Assembly: GCA_024803745.1 (NCBI GenBank)
Contig: JANJXV010000024.1
Location: 16,377,927 to 16,441,926 of the forward strand
DNA from: Megascapheus bottae
Lineage: Eukaryota; Chordata; Mammalia; Rodentia; Geomyidae
Direction: 5' to 3'
Length of the DNA stretch: 64,000 nucleotides
The notes beneath the pieces are model-generated. The model was given only the letters and a program-made list of their open reading frames with translations, was not told the origin of the DNA and made no database searches. Below are positions 45,294-56,177 of the stretch, piece after piece. Numbering within the stretch: position 1 is the stretch's first letter; every line of letters starts with the position of its first letter. Both the position numbers and the translations under genes were made by a program.

Positions 45294-45825
45294 AAGGTAA
45301 CTCTCAAAGCCTCCCAGATTAAGGCCTCTGCTTTATTTTATCTCTCAGTGGTTCTCAATTTAAACTAGCAAACAAATCTCACAAATGAGATTTAAAAATA
45401 TATTTTGAAACAAAAAGAAATTCTGACTTCAGACAAAATAAAGCAAAATATCTTGAGTTTGAGATTCAAGTAATAACAATATCTTCACTTTGACTGTATA
45501 TAATCCTTCTTAGATAAAGGCTGAGAACACTTTTTTCCCTGATTTCACTAGAGATAATTTCTTATCCTACAAGCCTTCACTTTCCATATTTCTAAATATT
45601 TGGGAGCATCTAAATAGTATTCTCAACTTCTGTCATTTTTTCCCATAAAAGCAAAACATATGTAAGTAATTAAATGAAGAGACAGCTTAAGTAGTACTGT
45701 AAAGGGCTACATGTGATCTGCATCTTTCTCCTTCCCCCATACACCTTCCATTCCAGTGCATAATTAATGTGTATATTTATTATTTGGGATTTTGTTAAAA
45801 CCAAGTTCTGGTTTACTGTGCTGAA

Positions 45826-45893
45826 GGTAGGGCCTGAGGTTCTAACAGGCTCCCTGATGAGGCTAAGGAGACTGGACCACTTTGCAAGAATGG
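45826..45893 (+). mobile_element. MER5-like fragment
   Basis: GGGCCTGAGGTTCTAACAGG, CTCCCTGATGAGGCT and GACCACTTTGCAAG resemble the 3' half of MER5. Confidence 0.4.
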
Positions 45894-46772
45894 AAGCCTC
45901 AAAACCTAGACCACTCTAACCCTCCCTTCTCATTGGCTTAGGGACCTCAAGCCAGCAAACACACCCCGTGCTCTGCCTTCCCCCTAGCTTTCAATTATGC
46001 TCAAAACACCCAATGTCTTTAAGGACTAATCTGAATTAGTCCTAATCTGCTTTTAAGTCTCCAGTCAACTTCATCAACTGCTCAGCTACAGCCAGACAGA
46101 TTACAAACCTAAAGACCTTGTAACATTTCAAGCCCTGATAGCATTGTCTCTTGATCTTTCTGACAACAAAAGCCCCACACTTCTTAACCGTCCCTTCCCG
46201 TTTAACACAAAGCTCTGTGCTTCTCTTTTCTCTGACCCTTGGATTCTCTTCAAATTTTCAACCATTAGCCTCCAACTTTTATTGCCCTTGGCATTTCCTC
46301 CTGTGCTTTCTCCCCTGTGACTTCCATTTTCACATAGGCAACTGTGAGCTTGTGTATGCTCAGTCCCAATCTCTTCTGTGTCTTCATACCAAAGTTTCTA
46401 GTTGCTTTGGCATCTTTATTATTTCCTGGGAAACCCCTTCCCTTGGAATAGCATTCCTAGATAATAAGACAAACACAGCAGTGTCCTTAGAAGTCACCCA
46501 GAACTACCTACCCATCTTCTATTGGTTTGATATTCCTTCACCACGGGAAGGAATGAAGAAAGGCATTGGTTATGTGAGTAAGTGCCTTTCAATATTTGTT
46601 CTTTCAAGTGTAATGTCCATACTCAATAGAAGGCGAGCAGGCATGTCACAGACCTCATCTATCTCTAATTTCATGTTCTGTTTCTCCCTCCTGTTCCTTG
46701 GACCCCAGCTATTGACCACTTCCTGTTCAATGATGTTTTTTTTTTAGTGACTTTCAAAGTTTGCGACTCTGG

Positions 46773-46773
<1 letters not shown>

Positions 46774-46822
<49 letters not shown>
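46774..46822. repeat. (TG)n microsatellite
   Basis: Uninterrupted TG dinucleotide run of about 24 units. The open frames spanning it are low-complexity artefacts. Confidence 0.97.
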
Positions 46823-46824
<2 letters not shown>

Positions 46825-47451
46825 ATGCTATTGTGTCTGCATCAGATTCTTTGTTCTCTCTGGCTGACTCCTATTCCTCCTTCTATGGCCCTAGCGGACA
46901 GTGGCATGAGAAGTTCTTACAAGTGGCAAGAAGTTATACTCAGATGTCACATTTCTGTGCAGCTTTTCAGTATACCATTCAGGGCTCCCTTCGTATACTT
47001 CCAGCACCCCATCTATTAACCCACGAACCCATTAGTGATGTCTATTGCTGTATCAGTCTCCCCCTTTTAGACTCTGACTTTTGTGGACAGGCACAATGAG
47101 TAAAAAAATATTATCTATAGATTATCATCTTACATAGTGACTGCTACGTAACAGGTGCTTGTAGTCACAGCTCTTAAATATACAAATATGCAAATAATGT
47201 CAGACTGATAACATGTTGTACGTAATCACTGAAAATGTACTGTACTGCTCAATGAATTTGCACAACACTCAGGACAGGAAATAGGACATTGCCACCATTC
47301 CAGGAGCGTCTTGGACTCTCCAAAGGTAACCACTAGCCTCCTCCAAAGGATGATAGATATGAGACACCTTATCTCAGCTGCCAGGAGAATTTTCTTCAGG
47401 GGTCACATCAACTTTAACATTTTCACTGTTTCATAAAACCAGAGTTATTAA

Positions 47452-47661
47452 CCAGGCTCTGGTAGCTTATGCCTGTAATCTCAGCCAATCAGGATACAGA
47501 GATCTGAGACTCACAGTTTGAACCCAGCCTGGACCATGATGATTCTTATCTCTAATTAACCACTACAAACCTGGACATGGAGCTGTGGCTCAAGTGCTAG
47601 AGTGCTAGTCATGAACACCAATGCTCAGAGACAGAGCACAGGCCCTGTGTTCAAGCACCAG

Positions 47662-47700
<39 letters not shown>
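47452..47700 (+). mobile_element. Composite B1-ID SINE ending in (CA)n
   Basis: CCAGGCTCTGGTAGCTTATG through GGCCCTGTGTTCAAGCACCA, followed directly by a CA run (47663-47699) in place of the A-tail. Confidence 0.8.
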
Positions 47701-48107
47701 CAGAGTTATGAAGGATAGTTATGGCATCATCTCCTGGATCTTTTTTTTTAATTCCTCTTTCTCTGAGTTCATAATCTAGCATTTTTGAATGAATCGCAGC
47801 TTCAGACAGCAGCCAGGCTCAAGGGGTTTAAATCTCTGCACAGTGCTCCCATCTGTGTGAAAGAGATCTGTCTCTCTGGGACCATTCATCATCTTTGCTC
47901 TAGGGTTGTCAATGGGGGGAAAAAAACCTGTCAAGGTTGTTTTAAAAGCCATTTTGTTTCTCATTTCAGCCACTCAGACATATTTCGAATCATTTATAAA
48001 ATCCACTTAACCAAGTTGTTGACAAAAAAATTTAGTAAGATGAGTCCCGTGGGAATAGCTTGATGAGTCTCGACCTGCCAATCCTACAGAGATCTGTCAT
48101 TTGATTT

Positions 48108-48109
<2 letters not shown>

Positions 48110-48153
<44 letters not shown>
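48110..48153. repeat. (AC)n microsatellite
   Basis: Uninterrupted AC run of about 22 units. Confidence 0.97.
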
Positions 48154-48157
<4 letters not shown>

Positions 48158-48596
48158 TATTTTCCATATCAGTCATGAGGATGATTTTCTCATCTTTGCA
48201 GCACATAAATCTCACAATGCCTGAAGCTGGGCACTGCAGAGTCAAACTATAAATATGCTTATGGTATTATTTATAAAGTCAAAATAATCATGTTTCTTGT
48301 TTCATAGGTCATATGTAAGCACTGCCCTGCTGTATTGGTAGATTTGTCAACTTTAACTTCTTCAAGGGCATTATGCAAAGGCAGATTTTTCTTTTTCAGA
48401 TTACTAGAGCCAAGAAACACAGAAGGAAATCTTAACCAGAATGTGTGTGGCCTCAAGCAAAGGACTTTCTTGTGTTCTTGGCCCCTGGAAACATTCCTTC
48501 TTCCCCTGCTTCTGGGATCTTGTTTTGGGTGTCTCAGAGTGGGATTGCAGTGTGTCCTTGTCATGGCTGATTTGTTTGTTTGGTATTATATCCCCA

Positions 48597-49420
48597 GGAT
48601 TCATCCACGTTCCAGCCTCTGTTAGAATTCTCTTCCTTTGAAAACTGAATAATATCCTACATGGTGTTTATCCAGTCTTCTGTTGCTCTGGTTGACATAT
48701 GGCTTGAATATGTCTCCCATAGATTAAAGATCCTGGTCCGAATGAAACAATATGGAAGGGGGGGGACCTCGTGGGAGCTGATTACATATTTAAGAGAGAG
48801 TAATGATATTCTTTAGAAAATGCAATCCTGTTCTTGGGGGAAGTCTCAGGAAAGTGGGTTGTTACAAAGCAAGGCTGCCCCATGAACTTGACCCCTTCTG
48901 CATATGGTGGCTCACTATAGTTTTGTTTTTATTTTCTGCCTGGAACAGTCAGATGCCATTCTGTTTGGATCTTCCTGTCACTAGGATCATAAACTAAATA
49001 GACCTCTTTCCTTTATTACAAAGACTCAGGTATTGTGTGCTAGAGACAGACCGTGGGCTATTATATTCCATCCATGGAAGTTGGGTTACTTCCACCATTT
49101 TAATTGTTTCGGGGATCTAGCTAGAACAGAAATATCTGAGTCACAAGGTAAATCTATGTTGAATTCTAGGAGTAACCTCCACTCTGTTTCAGAGCAGCTG
49201 TGCCATTTTATACCATTTTATACTTCTACTCAAAGCACACAAGTTTCCTGTCTTTCCAAATACGTGCCAATACTTGGCTCTCCCTTGCCCATGCATGCAC
49301 CACCATACCTCTCCATTTTATATCATTCTTATTTTGATTTGCATTTGCCTATGATGCTAAGCATCTTTTCATATACTTATTGGCAATATGTACTTCTTCT
49401 TTGGAGAAGTTCTTCAAACT
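48597..49420 (-). mobile_element. Old LINE-1 fragment (ORF2 region), split by an LTR
   Basis: The minus strand resembles the mammalian L1 ORF2/3' region: AACTGAATAATATCCTACAT, GTTTATCCAGTCTTCTGTTG and AGCAGCTGTGCCATTTTATA are diverged versions of well-known L1 stretches. The match is interrupted at about 48690-49049 by a MaLR LTR. Long open frames here are chance. Confidence 0.6.
48690..49049 (+). mobile_element. MaLR-type LTR nested in old L1
   Basis: Begins near ATATGGCTTGAATATGTCTC and contains a GTGGGAGCTGATTAC stretch. It ends with AACTAAATAGACCTCTTTCC and ACTCAGGTATTGTG, the order seen in ORR1/MST-type LTRs. It interrupts the L1 and so is younger than it. Boundaries are approximate. 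Confidence 0.55.
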
Positions 49421-49661
49421 CAGTTTTAAACCCTAGTATACAACAATGGCTGAGCCAGATTCTCACCACAGGCTACTTGCCGAACCCTAATTATGTCTTA
49501 AGGAACAGAATCAGAAAAAAGGAGGATACCTTCCAATGCCACTCACTTAACCCATGTTCAATTTGTGCTACCTTCCTGATACCAAATATATAAAGCAATG
49601 AAGGACCAAGCAGATATTTTTGTTTTGTCCAATGATTTTTTTTAAAACAATCACACATTTC

Positions 49662-49902
49662 CAGGTGCTGGTACCTCATACCAGTAATCGTAGCTACTCA
49701 ATAGGCTGAAATTTGAGGTCCAAAGCCAGTCTGAGCAGGAAAGTCCATGAGACTTTTATCTTCAACTAACCTCCAAAAAGTCATAAATGGAGCTGTAGCT
49801 TAAGTGGTAGAGTGCTAGACTTGGGTGAAAAAGCTCAGGGACAGCGCCGCAGGCCCTGAGTGCAAGTCCTGAGGTGCAGCTGTACATACCAAAAAAAAAA
49901 AT
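49662..49902 (+). mobile_element. Composite B1-ID SINE
   Basis: CCAGGTGCTGGTACCTCATA, TAGCTACTCAATAGGCTGAA, AGTGGTAGAGTGCTAGACTT and an A-run. Moderately diverged. Confidence 0.8.
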
Positions 49903-50138
49903 CACATTATTATATCTCATGTATCACCTGAAAACTGTAGCCTAATAGTAACACTTCATAGATCCAGCACCACAGAAAGCAACTCATTCACATTGAGCAA
50001 GAATGTCCAGATAATGAATTCAGTTTTAAACTGACTAAGGTGCATTGTACACATAAATAGACACATTTAATTGAAACTAAAGATAATAAAAAGTCTTGGG
50101 CAGAGTGCAGATTGGTTGTAAGGAAATAACTTTGAATG

Positions 50139-50338
50139 AAAAATGTCATGGAGGGCCGGGAGTTTGGCCTAGTGGTTAAAGTGCTTGCCTAGCATGCATG
50201 AAGACCCGGGTTCGATTCCTCGGTACCACATACATAGAAAAAAAAAGCCGGAAGTGGTGCTGAGGCTCAAGTGGTAGAGTTCTAGCCTTGAGAAAGTCCA
50301 AGGACAGTGCTCAGGCCCTGAGCTCAAGCCCAGGACTG

Positions 50339-50372
<34 letters not shown>

Positions 50373-50379
50373 TCATGGA
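50139..50379 (+). mobile_element. Young ID-like dimer SINE with 14-bp TSD
   Basis: Near-consensus element (50153 to about 50365): GGGCCGGGAGTTTGGCCTAG, GGTTCGATTCCTCGGTACC, and a tail of about 30 A. AAAAATGTCATGGA occurs at 50139-50152 and 50366-50379. Confidence 0.9.
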
Positions 50380-50409
50380 ATCCTCTATTTTGTCAAATGT
50401 TTGGGGCTT

Positions 50410-50410
50410 C

Positions 50411-50448
<38 letters not shown>
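50410..50448. repeat. (TTA)n microsatellite
   Basis: About 13 uninterrupted TTA units, 40 bp beyond a young SINE. Confidence 0.95.
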
Positions 50449-50451
<3 letters not shown>

Positions 50452-50649
50452 AATCTAGGCACCCAAGGGTTGAATGGTCCCCCATTCCTCCCAGAAACTT
50501 TGGCTGGTTGAAGTCTGATTGGTGCTCCTCTAGTGCCCTCTAGTGATCAGTACTCAACATTTTCCTACCACCATTGAAAACTTCCCTCTCCCATCTCCCC
50601 TACCCCAGGGGCGGAGGGAAGGGGGAGGAAGTATGGTGGTCTCATCACC

Positions 50650-50722
50650 ATTTATGCTCAGCTAACCAAAGTGCTTAGTCTGCAATAGTCATTCAGCCCT
50701 AAATATTTGTTGAGTGAACAAA
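50650..50722 (+). mobile_element. L2 or MIR 3'-end relic
   Basis: GTGCTTAGTCTGCAATAGTC and AATATTTGTTGAGTGAAC resemble the 3' end shared by L2 and MIR elements. Confidence 0.4.
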
Positions 50723-51064
50723 AAAAAATAAAGGAGCAAACGAGTTCTCTCTGCTTATTATGGCTCTTATTTTCATCTTCTGCCACCATGTTTATGGTCA
50801 GCAGGTTGTACCCTGGCCTCCAGTCCTCTTCCAACTCCTTGCAGCCCGAGGCGGAGCCTAGAAAACTAGGCTTACAGATGAGTAAGGAGCAGAGGGCTCT
50901 TCACAACTCGAGTTCTTAAATTAGTGCTTAGTCTTTCTGACAGGTATGTTTGTTGTGTTCAAAAGCTCTTGCTGTTGCATAAATCTGCAAAAAATTCATT
51001 GAAAGTCTAGTCATTTGGCAAACTCAAGGCTAGGAAATAGGACTTAGGGGTTCTTTGGTTTTTG

Positions 51065-51232
51065 TTTTGTTTTGTCTTTGTCAGTTCTGGGCCTTGAATT
51101 CAGGGCCTGAGCACTGTCCTTGGGTCTTCTCAAGGCTAGAGCTCTACCACTTGAGCTACAGCACCACTTATGGCTTTTTTCTATGGATGAGGTACCAAGG
51201 AATTCAACATGGGTCTTTACAAACTCCTGGCC
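51065..51232 (-). mobile_element. ID-like dimer SINE, truncated
   Basis: TTGTCAGTTCTGGGCCTTGA, GCTCTACCACTTGAGCTACA and GATGAGGTACCAAGGAATTC. The tRNA-like left arm is shortened. Confidence 0.8.
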
Positions 51233-51322
51233 CAGAAATACAGGTTTTATACATCACAATGCATGCACAGCAAGAACTTCATATATATTTCCTAATAGGG
51301 AAAAGAAGAGCTCAGAGCAGGG

Positions 51323-51521
51323 CTGCGAGTTTGGCCTAGTGGTAGAGTGCTTGCCTAGCATGCACGAAGACCTGGGTTTGATTCCTCGGTACCACATACA
51401 TAGAAAAAAAGCCAGAAATGGTGCTGTGGCTCAAGTGGTGGAGTTCTAGCCTTGAGAAAGTCCAAGGACAGTGCTTAGGCCCTGAGCTCAAGCCCATGAC
51501 TGGCAAAAAAAAAAAAAAAAA
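51323..51521 (+). mobile_element. ID-like dimer SINE
   Basis: GGCTGCGAGTTTGGCCTAGT, GCATGCACGAAGACCTGGG, CTCAAGTGGTGGAGTTCTAG and an A-run. GCTCAGAGC before and after the element may be its target duplication. Confidence 0.85.
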
Positions 51522-51574
51522 GAATTGCTCAGAGCCATGTCCTGTGTCTTAAATAGTAATAGTAAAGGAGCACT

Positions 51575-51810
51575 TAAACTATATCTTCATAAAAATCCAG
51601 TGAGACAGGCACTATTCACGTGCTCTTTTTATTATCTGTAATTAGTCGTACCAAGAGGATTCAATTCAATGTGTCAATTTATGAGTAAAGTATATCTTGG
51701 TCAGGGCCACCCCTTCCATCATTCTCCCACGTACCCATTTTATAGATGCAGAAACTGAGTCCTTCATCTCTCTTAAGTTGTTCACAAGTTGGCAACTTGT
51801 TTAACACCCA
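51575..51810 (+). mobile_element. MIR relic
   Basis: CCATTTTATAGATGCAGAAA then CTGAGTCCTTCATC and CACAAGTTGGCAACTTG recall the MIR core. The left end near GAGACAGGCACTATTCACG is uncertain. Confidence 0.5.
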
Positions 51811-51989
51811 GATCTGTCCGATTCTAGAGACCACATCAAGACTGCTTTACTCCACTGATCCAGGAGGATTTCAGCTTTATCAGACAGGCAAAATAAACAC
51901 CTACGATTGCCAGTAAGACTTCTGAAAATGCTGTGGTTTATGGGCTGGCCTCTGGTATCTTTCTCCTACTCATGTCCCACTCGTACATG

Positions 51990-52370
51990 GAAAGCCTTCT
52001 ATCCAGAGATACAGGGATCCTTTCTGCTCTCAGAGCATGCTGAACTTGTTCCTGCCCCAGGCCTTTTGCATTGGCCATTCCTTGCACTTGGAACACTTTT
52101 CTCCCTGCTGTATCCATAGTGTCTTCCTTCTTTTCACTTAGTTTTGTTTCTAGATGTTAATTACTTTGGCCTTTCCTGACCATCTTATCTATAATAGCTT
52201 TCCCTGACATCACATCAGAAATTTTCCTGCTGTATTTTCCATTACAAAATAAAATATGAATTGCCTTTGTATATGTTTAATGTTTCATTGTCTGTCTCTT
52301 TCCTTTGATAGTAAACACTAGGAGGCCAGAGACCTCTAGTGAATCGTAGCCTCTAGATCAGTGCCAGCAG
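51990..52370 (-). mobile_element. LINE-2 relic
   Basis: CCAGGCCTTTTGCATTGGCC, TGGAACACTTTTCTCCCTGC and GGCCTTTCCTGACCATCTTA match the reverse L2 3' region in order. Strongly diverged. Confidence 0.6.
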
Positions 52371-53095
52371 ATATTCTTCCCTCTCTACTCATCACGTGGA
52401 CAAATTTATTTATTGTATGTCAGCATTCTTTAAGGTAGCTGACATGTTTTGAACAGCAGTTTGGGGCCAGGCGTTTTGTCAGATGTTTCATATTGTAGTA
52501 TCTCATTTATTACTTTGTCATAGCATTGAGGGAGAGGTGTGCATTTCATTTCCATTTTTCCAGACCTGACTGTGGGAAGCAAGTCCAGACAGGTTGAATA
52601 CCACACTCCTAGGCAGTGAGCAGCCAAGCCTGGATGGGACAGCCTGGCTTGCCTTTCGTGGTGCTCCTGCTGTGAATTCTCTCTTGGGAGTTCAGCCTGC
52701 ATTTATTTTTCCTGCAAACCTATAGGCTATGTGTCCAAGACTTTTTTATGGCTAGTAGTCCTTTTCCTTTCTCCCCTCTTCCCCCACTGACTGCACGTTA
52801 ATCAGTTCCTAAGGTGGAAAAGAAAACTGGATCCTGAAATTTCCAAAGCTGCAGCCTGCCACCTACAATATAGCCTTATAAAGTCAGAACACAGAGCAGA
52901 GGATTGTCCAGACCTGATTTCATCTGGGGCTCAGCCAGTCCCTCTACTTTTCCAATTATCACAGATGGCTTATCAGGTGGAAAGAACTTTGCATCTGGTT
53001 AATGAAGACAGTAAGGAAGGAGGAGCTTAAGTCTCTACCGACCTCCTTGACAAAGGAAACCATGTTTTTATGCACTTTCCTGAAGTTTCCAACTG

Positions 53096-53345
53096 GTTTC
53101 TTGGTGGCTCACACCTGACATCCTAGCTACTCAGAAGGCTGAGATCAGAGGATTGAAGTTCAATACTAGTCTACCCCACCCCCCCGCCAAAAAAAAAGTC
53201 CATGTGACTATTACCTCTAATTAGCCAGCAAAAAGTCTCAGAAGTAGACTGTGGTTCAAGTGGTAGAGTAACAGATCAAAACAAAAGCTGAGTGAGATTA
53301 TAAGGCCCTGAGTTCAAGCCCCAGGAATAACACCGAGAAAAAGAA
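53096..53345 (+). mobile_element. Composite B1-ID SINE (diverged)
   Basis: GGTGGCTCACACCTGACATC, CAGAAGGCTGAGATCAGAGG, TTCAAGTGGTAGAGTAACAG and AGTTCAAGCCCCAGG. Confidence 0.75.
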
Positions 53346-53517
53346 AAAGGAGATGATCTACTGTAATCTTGGCCAGGGGCTGGCCTGTGATGAATGCTTC
53401 ACCTCTGTTTATCCCCATCTCTTAGCTTGCATGGCCCTGCACCAAGAGACGAAAGAATGGAAAGGTGCATTCATAAGATATGGACTTTTTGCCTTAAGGA
53501 GTCCTTGGATATGAAGG

Positions 53518-53540
53518 GAGAGAGAGAGAGAGAGAGAGAG
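53518..53540. repeat. (GA)n microsatellite
   Basis: Short GA run of about 11 units. Confidence 0.9.
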
Positions 53541-54737
53541 CCTTTGATGAGGAGATGTTCTCAAAGTAACTTTGGGATTGTAAGATAGCCTGAAGAAATC
53601 TACCTTTCTCCTTTCCTCATCCCCCAAACTATCCCTTCTGGCCCCAGTGGGTAAAGTTGTAGACCTGCATCTCAGGAGGATGGCTTCCTTATTGCTACAG
53701 CCCTTCATCCTCCCCTTAGCTGTTCTGTTCTATTGATGAGCATTCCTATTTGGAGGTAGCACTTCCAGGCCACTATTCTACTAGCTCGAGAGGCGAGGTA
53801 CAGTCTCTGTGGGACACCCTTACCTCCCAGGCTTCATCTGCAGCAGCATTTCCTGTACCAGCACCACTGTATCATTGGAAAGATCTCCCACATACATATT
53901 GACATTCTGGTGATGCCTCAGTGACAATATTGAGCGGAGAGAAGGGACCTAGGCATCATGAATATGAATATCATTATTCAAATTATGCTGGTAGATGTTG
54001 GAGATAAAAGGCAATGTTCTATTTTGTGTTCATTAAGCACTGGAGGGTATGTTTCCCCTGGCTGTCGACTCATTATGCCTGTTATGGTTAATGGGAGTTA
54101 AATCCCAACATCATACCAAGGGAGAGTGACGGTCTCTCAAGTATTGGGAAAAATTCTCCTCCAAATTACAGATCAAAGCTAGGTTATGAACTTCTATGAA
54201 GACATGCTAATGGATGATACTAACTGTATTCTTTGAATTTTTTTTCTCCAAATACTAATTTTTTCCCCCTAAATAGAGATGGTTATAGAAATTTTGTTAA
54301 GCAGGAGATTGTATGGCCTACCACAGCCAGCTGCCATAACCAGTTTTCTCTTCAGGACAGAGAAAGGAACATGGCCTACATTGGCTAAGATTATGGCCTA
54401 CCACTTACCCTTGACAAAAGCCCAATGATGTGCCTAAGATATGGGGAGACTGAGATAAGGGATGGTAAATCAGCTGTCCCAAATTACATGACCAATAGAA
54501 GCTTCCAGCAACAAGCTGGCTTTTTGGCTTAGAAGAAGGCTGATCTACTACATTAGCTGTTCTCCCAGATTCCTACTGTGTGATAGATGTTGTACATATA
54601 GCTGGAGTAGACACCGGGCGAAAGCAAAATTGAAGTTAGCAAAATTGCCAGGGGATGCTAACTGAATGCCTGGATGCTATTCAAGCTATCTGCTTATGTG
54701 GCTTTCTCCTCCATAAAACTGCTAGGAATAGGAATTA

Positions 54738-54879
54738 GCCAGGTGTCAGTGTTTCACGCCTGTAATCCTAGCTAATCAGGAGGCTGAGATCTGTGGGTCA
54801 TGGTTTGAAGCCAGCCTAGGCAGACAAATCTGAGAGAGTCTTATCTCCAACTAGGAAACAAAGAACTAGAAGTGAAGCT
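54738..54879 (+). mobile_element. Composite SINE, left part (split by LTR)
   Basis: GCCAGGTGTCAGTGTTTCAC to AAGAACTAGAAGTGAAGCT. Interrupted at 54880 by the CpG-rich LTR. The right part appears to resume at 55586 (AAGCTGGATTCAAGTGGTAG). Confidence 0.75.
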
Positions 54880-55590
54880 ATAATGCCCAGAAACTTGAAA
54901 CCCCCCGGAAGGATCGCCAGAGGCCAGAGGCAAACTGCAACGAGTCGTTTATTGACGAGCTCGAGCACGGGTCTCTGCGCACTGATAGTAGAGTGCAGAC
55001 CAGAGGCCCCGAGCCCAAAATTACAGCACCTTTTATACATTCTTTGGTAGGGGGCAGGTCCCAGCAAGCATTAGTAACGAATTGATACACCACGCGGGAA
55101 ATTCATACCAAACTTCTAGCAATGATTGGCGCAACACAAAGCGGGAAAGGGGCCGAGGCTAATCATTGGTCTGGCTAGCAGGCTGTCCTGCTTGAACTAA
55201 TTGGACAGAGCCCCTATGGTGATTCTAGGAGGATGGTTTTATCTTCAAGGTAATGGGCTATTTGCCCTGGTTTGCTGACCCCCGCAAGTCCGACCTTGTA
55301 GATGCCAGATGGCCACTATCTCTAGCTCCAGGCCTAGGTGGAGGGTCTGGAATGTGTATACTCCCTGCCAGAGGGTAACTCATGCTCCAGATCCAGGAGT
55401 GTCTGGGGCCCAAGGGCGAGTGGGTGGTTGTAGATCAGTCACGAGAACGGCTGTTACCTTCCTCAAGGTTATACAGAAGCAGAAAGGCAAGTAAAAGAAA
55501 ATACAAATTCAATACAAATTCAAAAATGCAAATGGCTAGCACAGGTTCATCAAAAATATAGATATATATTTCTCTACGCTCCTCAAAGCT
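54875..55590 (-). mobile_element. Solo LTR, class I ERV-like, inserted in a SINE
   Basis: A CpG-rich insert (54880-55585) breaks a composite SINE. AAGCT is duplicated at 54875-54879 and 55586-55590, and removing the insert restores SINE sequence. On the minus strand it starts TGAGGAGCG and has a TATAAAAGG promoter box and an AATAAA followed by CTCGTTGCAGTTTGCC. It reaches GGTTTCA, then 16 extra bases before the duplication. The AATAAA/TTGCAGTTTG arrangement resembles gammaretroviral R-U5. No viral gene is present. Confidence 0.65.
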
Positions 55591-55634
55591 GGATTCAAGT
55601 GGTAGAGTGTCCTCCTTGAGTGAAAAAAGCGAAG
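55586..55634 (+). mobile_element. Composite SINE, right part after LTR
   Basis: AAGCTGGATTCAAGTGGTAG continues the ID-like tail of the SINE begun at 54738. The end is unclear because another SINE starts directly after it. Confidence 0.55.
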
Positions 55635-55635
55635 G

Positions 55636-55913
55636 GCCAGCTGGATGCCAGTGGCCCATGCCTGTTACCTTAGCTATTCAGGAGGTTGAGGATTATCATT
55701 CAAAGCCAGACTGGGCAGGAAAGTTTGTGGGATCCTTACCTCCAATTAACCACATAAAAGCTGGAAATGGAGCTATTCTTAAGTGATAGAGCACTGGCCT
55801 TGAGAAGCAAAGCTTAGGAACACTGTCCAGGCCCTGAGTCCAAGCGCCAGGACCAGAAAAAATAAAAAGCTAAGGGACAATACCCTGGTCTTGAGTTCAA
55901 GCCCTGGTGTCCT

Positions 55914-55915
<2 letters not shown>
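55636..55915 (+). mobile_element. Composite B1-ID SINE
   Basis: GCTGGATGCCAGTGGCCCAT, TATTCAGGAGGTTGAGGATT and GCCCTGAGTCCAAGCGCCAG, plus an extra tail copy GTCTTGAGTTCAAGCCCTGG that runs into a TG repeat. Confidence 0.75.
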
Positions 55916-55958
<43 letters not shown>

Positions 55959-56010
55959 ACGCGCGCGTGCACGCCTGCACACCCACCCACCCACCCACCC
56001 ACATACACAC
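55914..56010. repeat. Compound (TG)n, GCGC, (CCCA)n repeat
   Basis: A TG run of about 20 units, then alternating purine/pyrimidine GCACGCGCGCGTGCACGC, then five to six CCCA units. It continues from a SINE tail. Confidence 0.95.
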
Positions 56011-56177
56011 CCCATGAATGAATTCTAGGTCACAAGGGGTAGGGGATGAGCATTAGGAAATATTTCTCTCTCCAACTTGAGAGAAAGAACATGTAGGGAA
56101 GAGAGGAAATACTTGCAAGAAAGGGCAAGGGACAGGCCTGTGACTTCACCATTGGTAGTGTCCAGTCCCCCAATATT

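Larger units (their letters stand above)
45294..47451. other. Intergenic, no gene supported
   Basis: Includes a 198-codon plus-strand frame (46151-46747) without motifs or splice context, and a TG repeat. The 46100-46560 part may be decayed L2-like sequence. Confidence 0.45.
52480..54737. other. Intergenic, mostly unassigned
   Basis: Apart from a SINE at 53096, a GA run, and a weak MIR-like trace at 52480-52640, nothing is recognised. No coding support. Confidence 0.45.

Noticed and set aside
46151..46747. 198-codon plus-strand frame rich in Phe, Leu and Ser
   Set aside because: No domain, no splice context, composition typical of T/C-rich non-coding DNA. It ends at a T-run.
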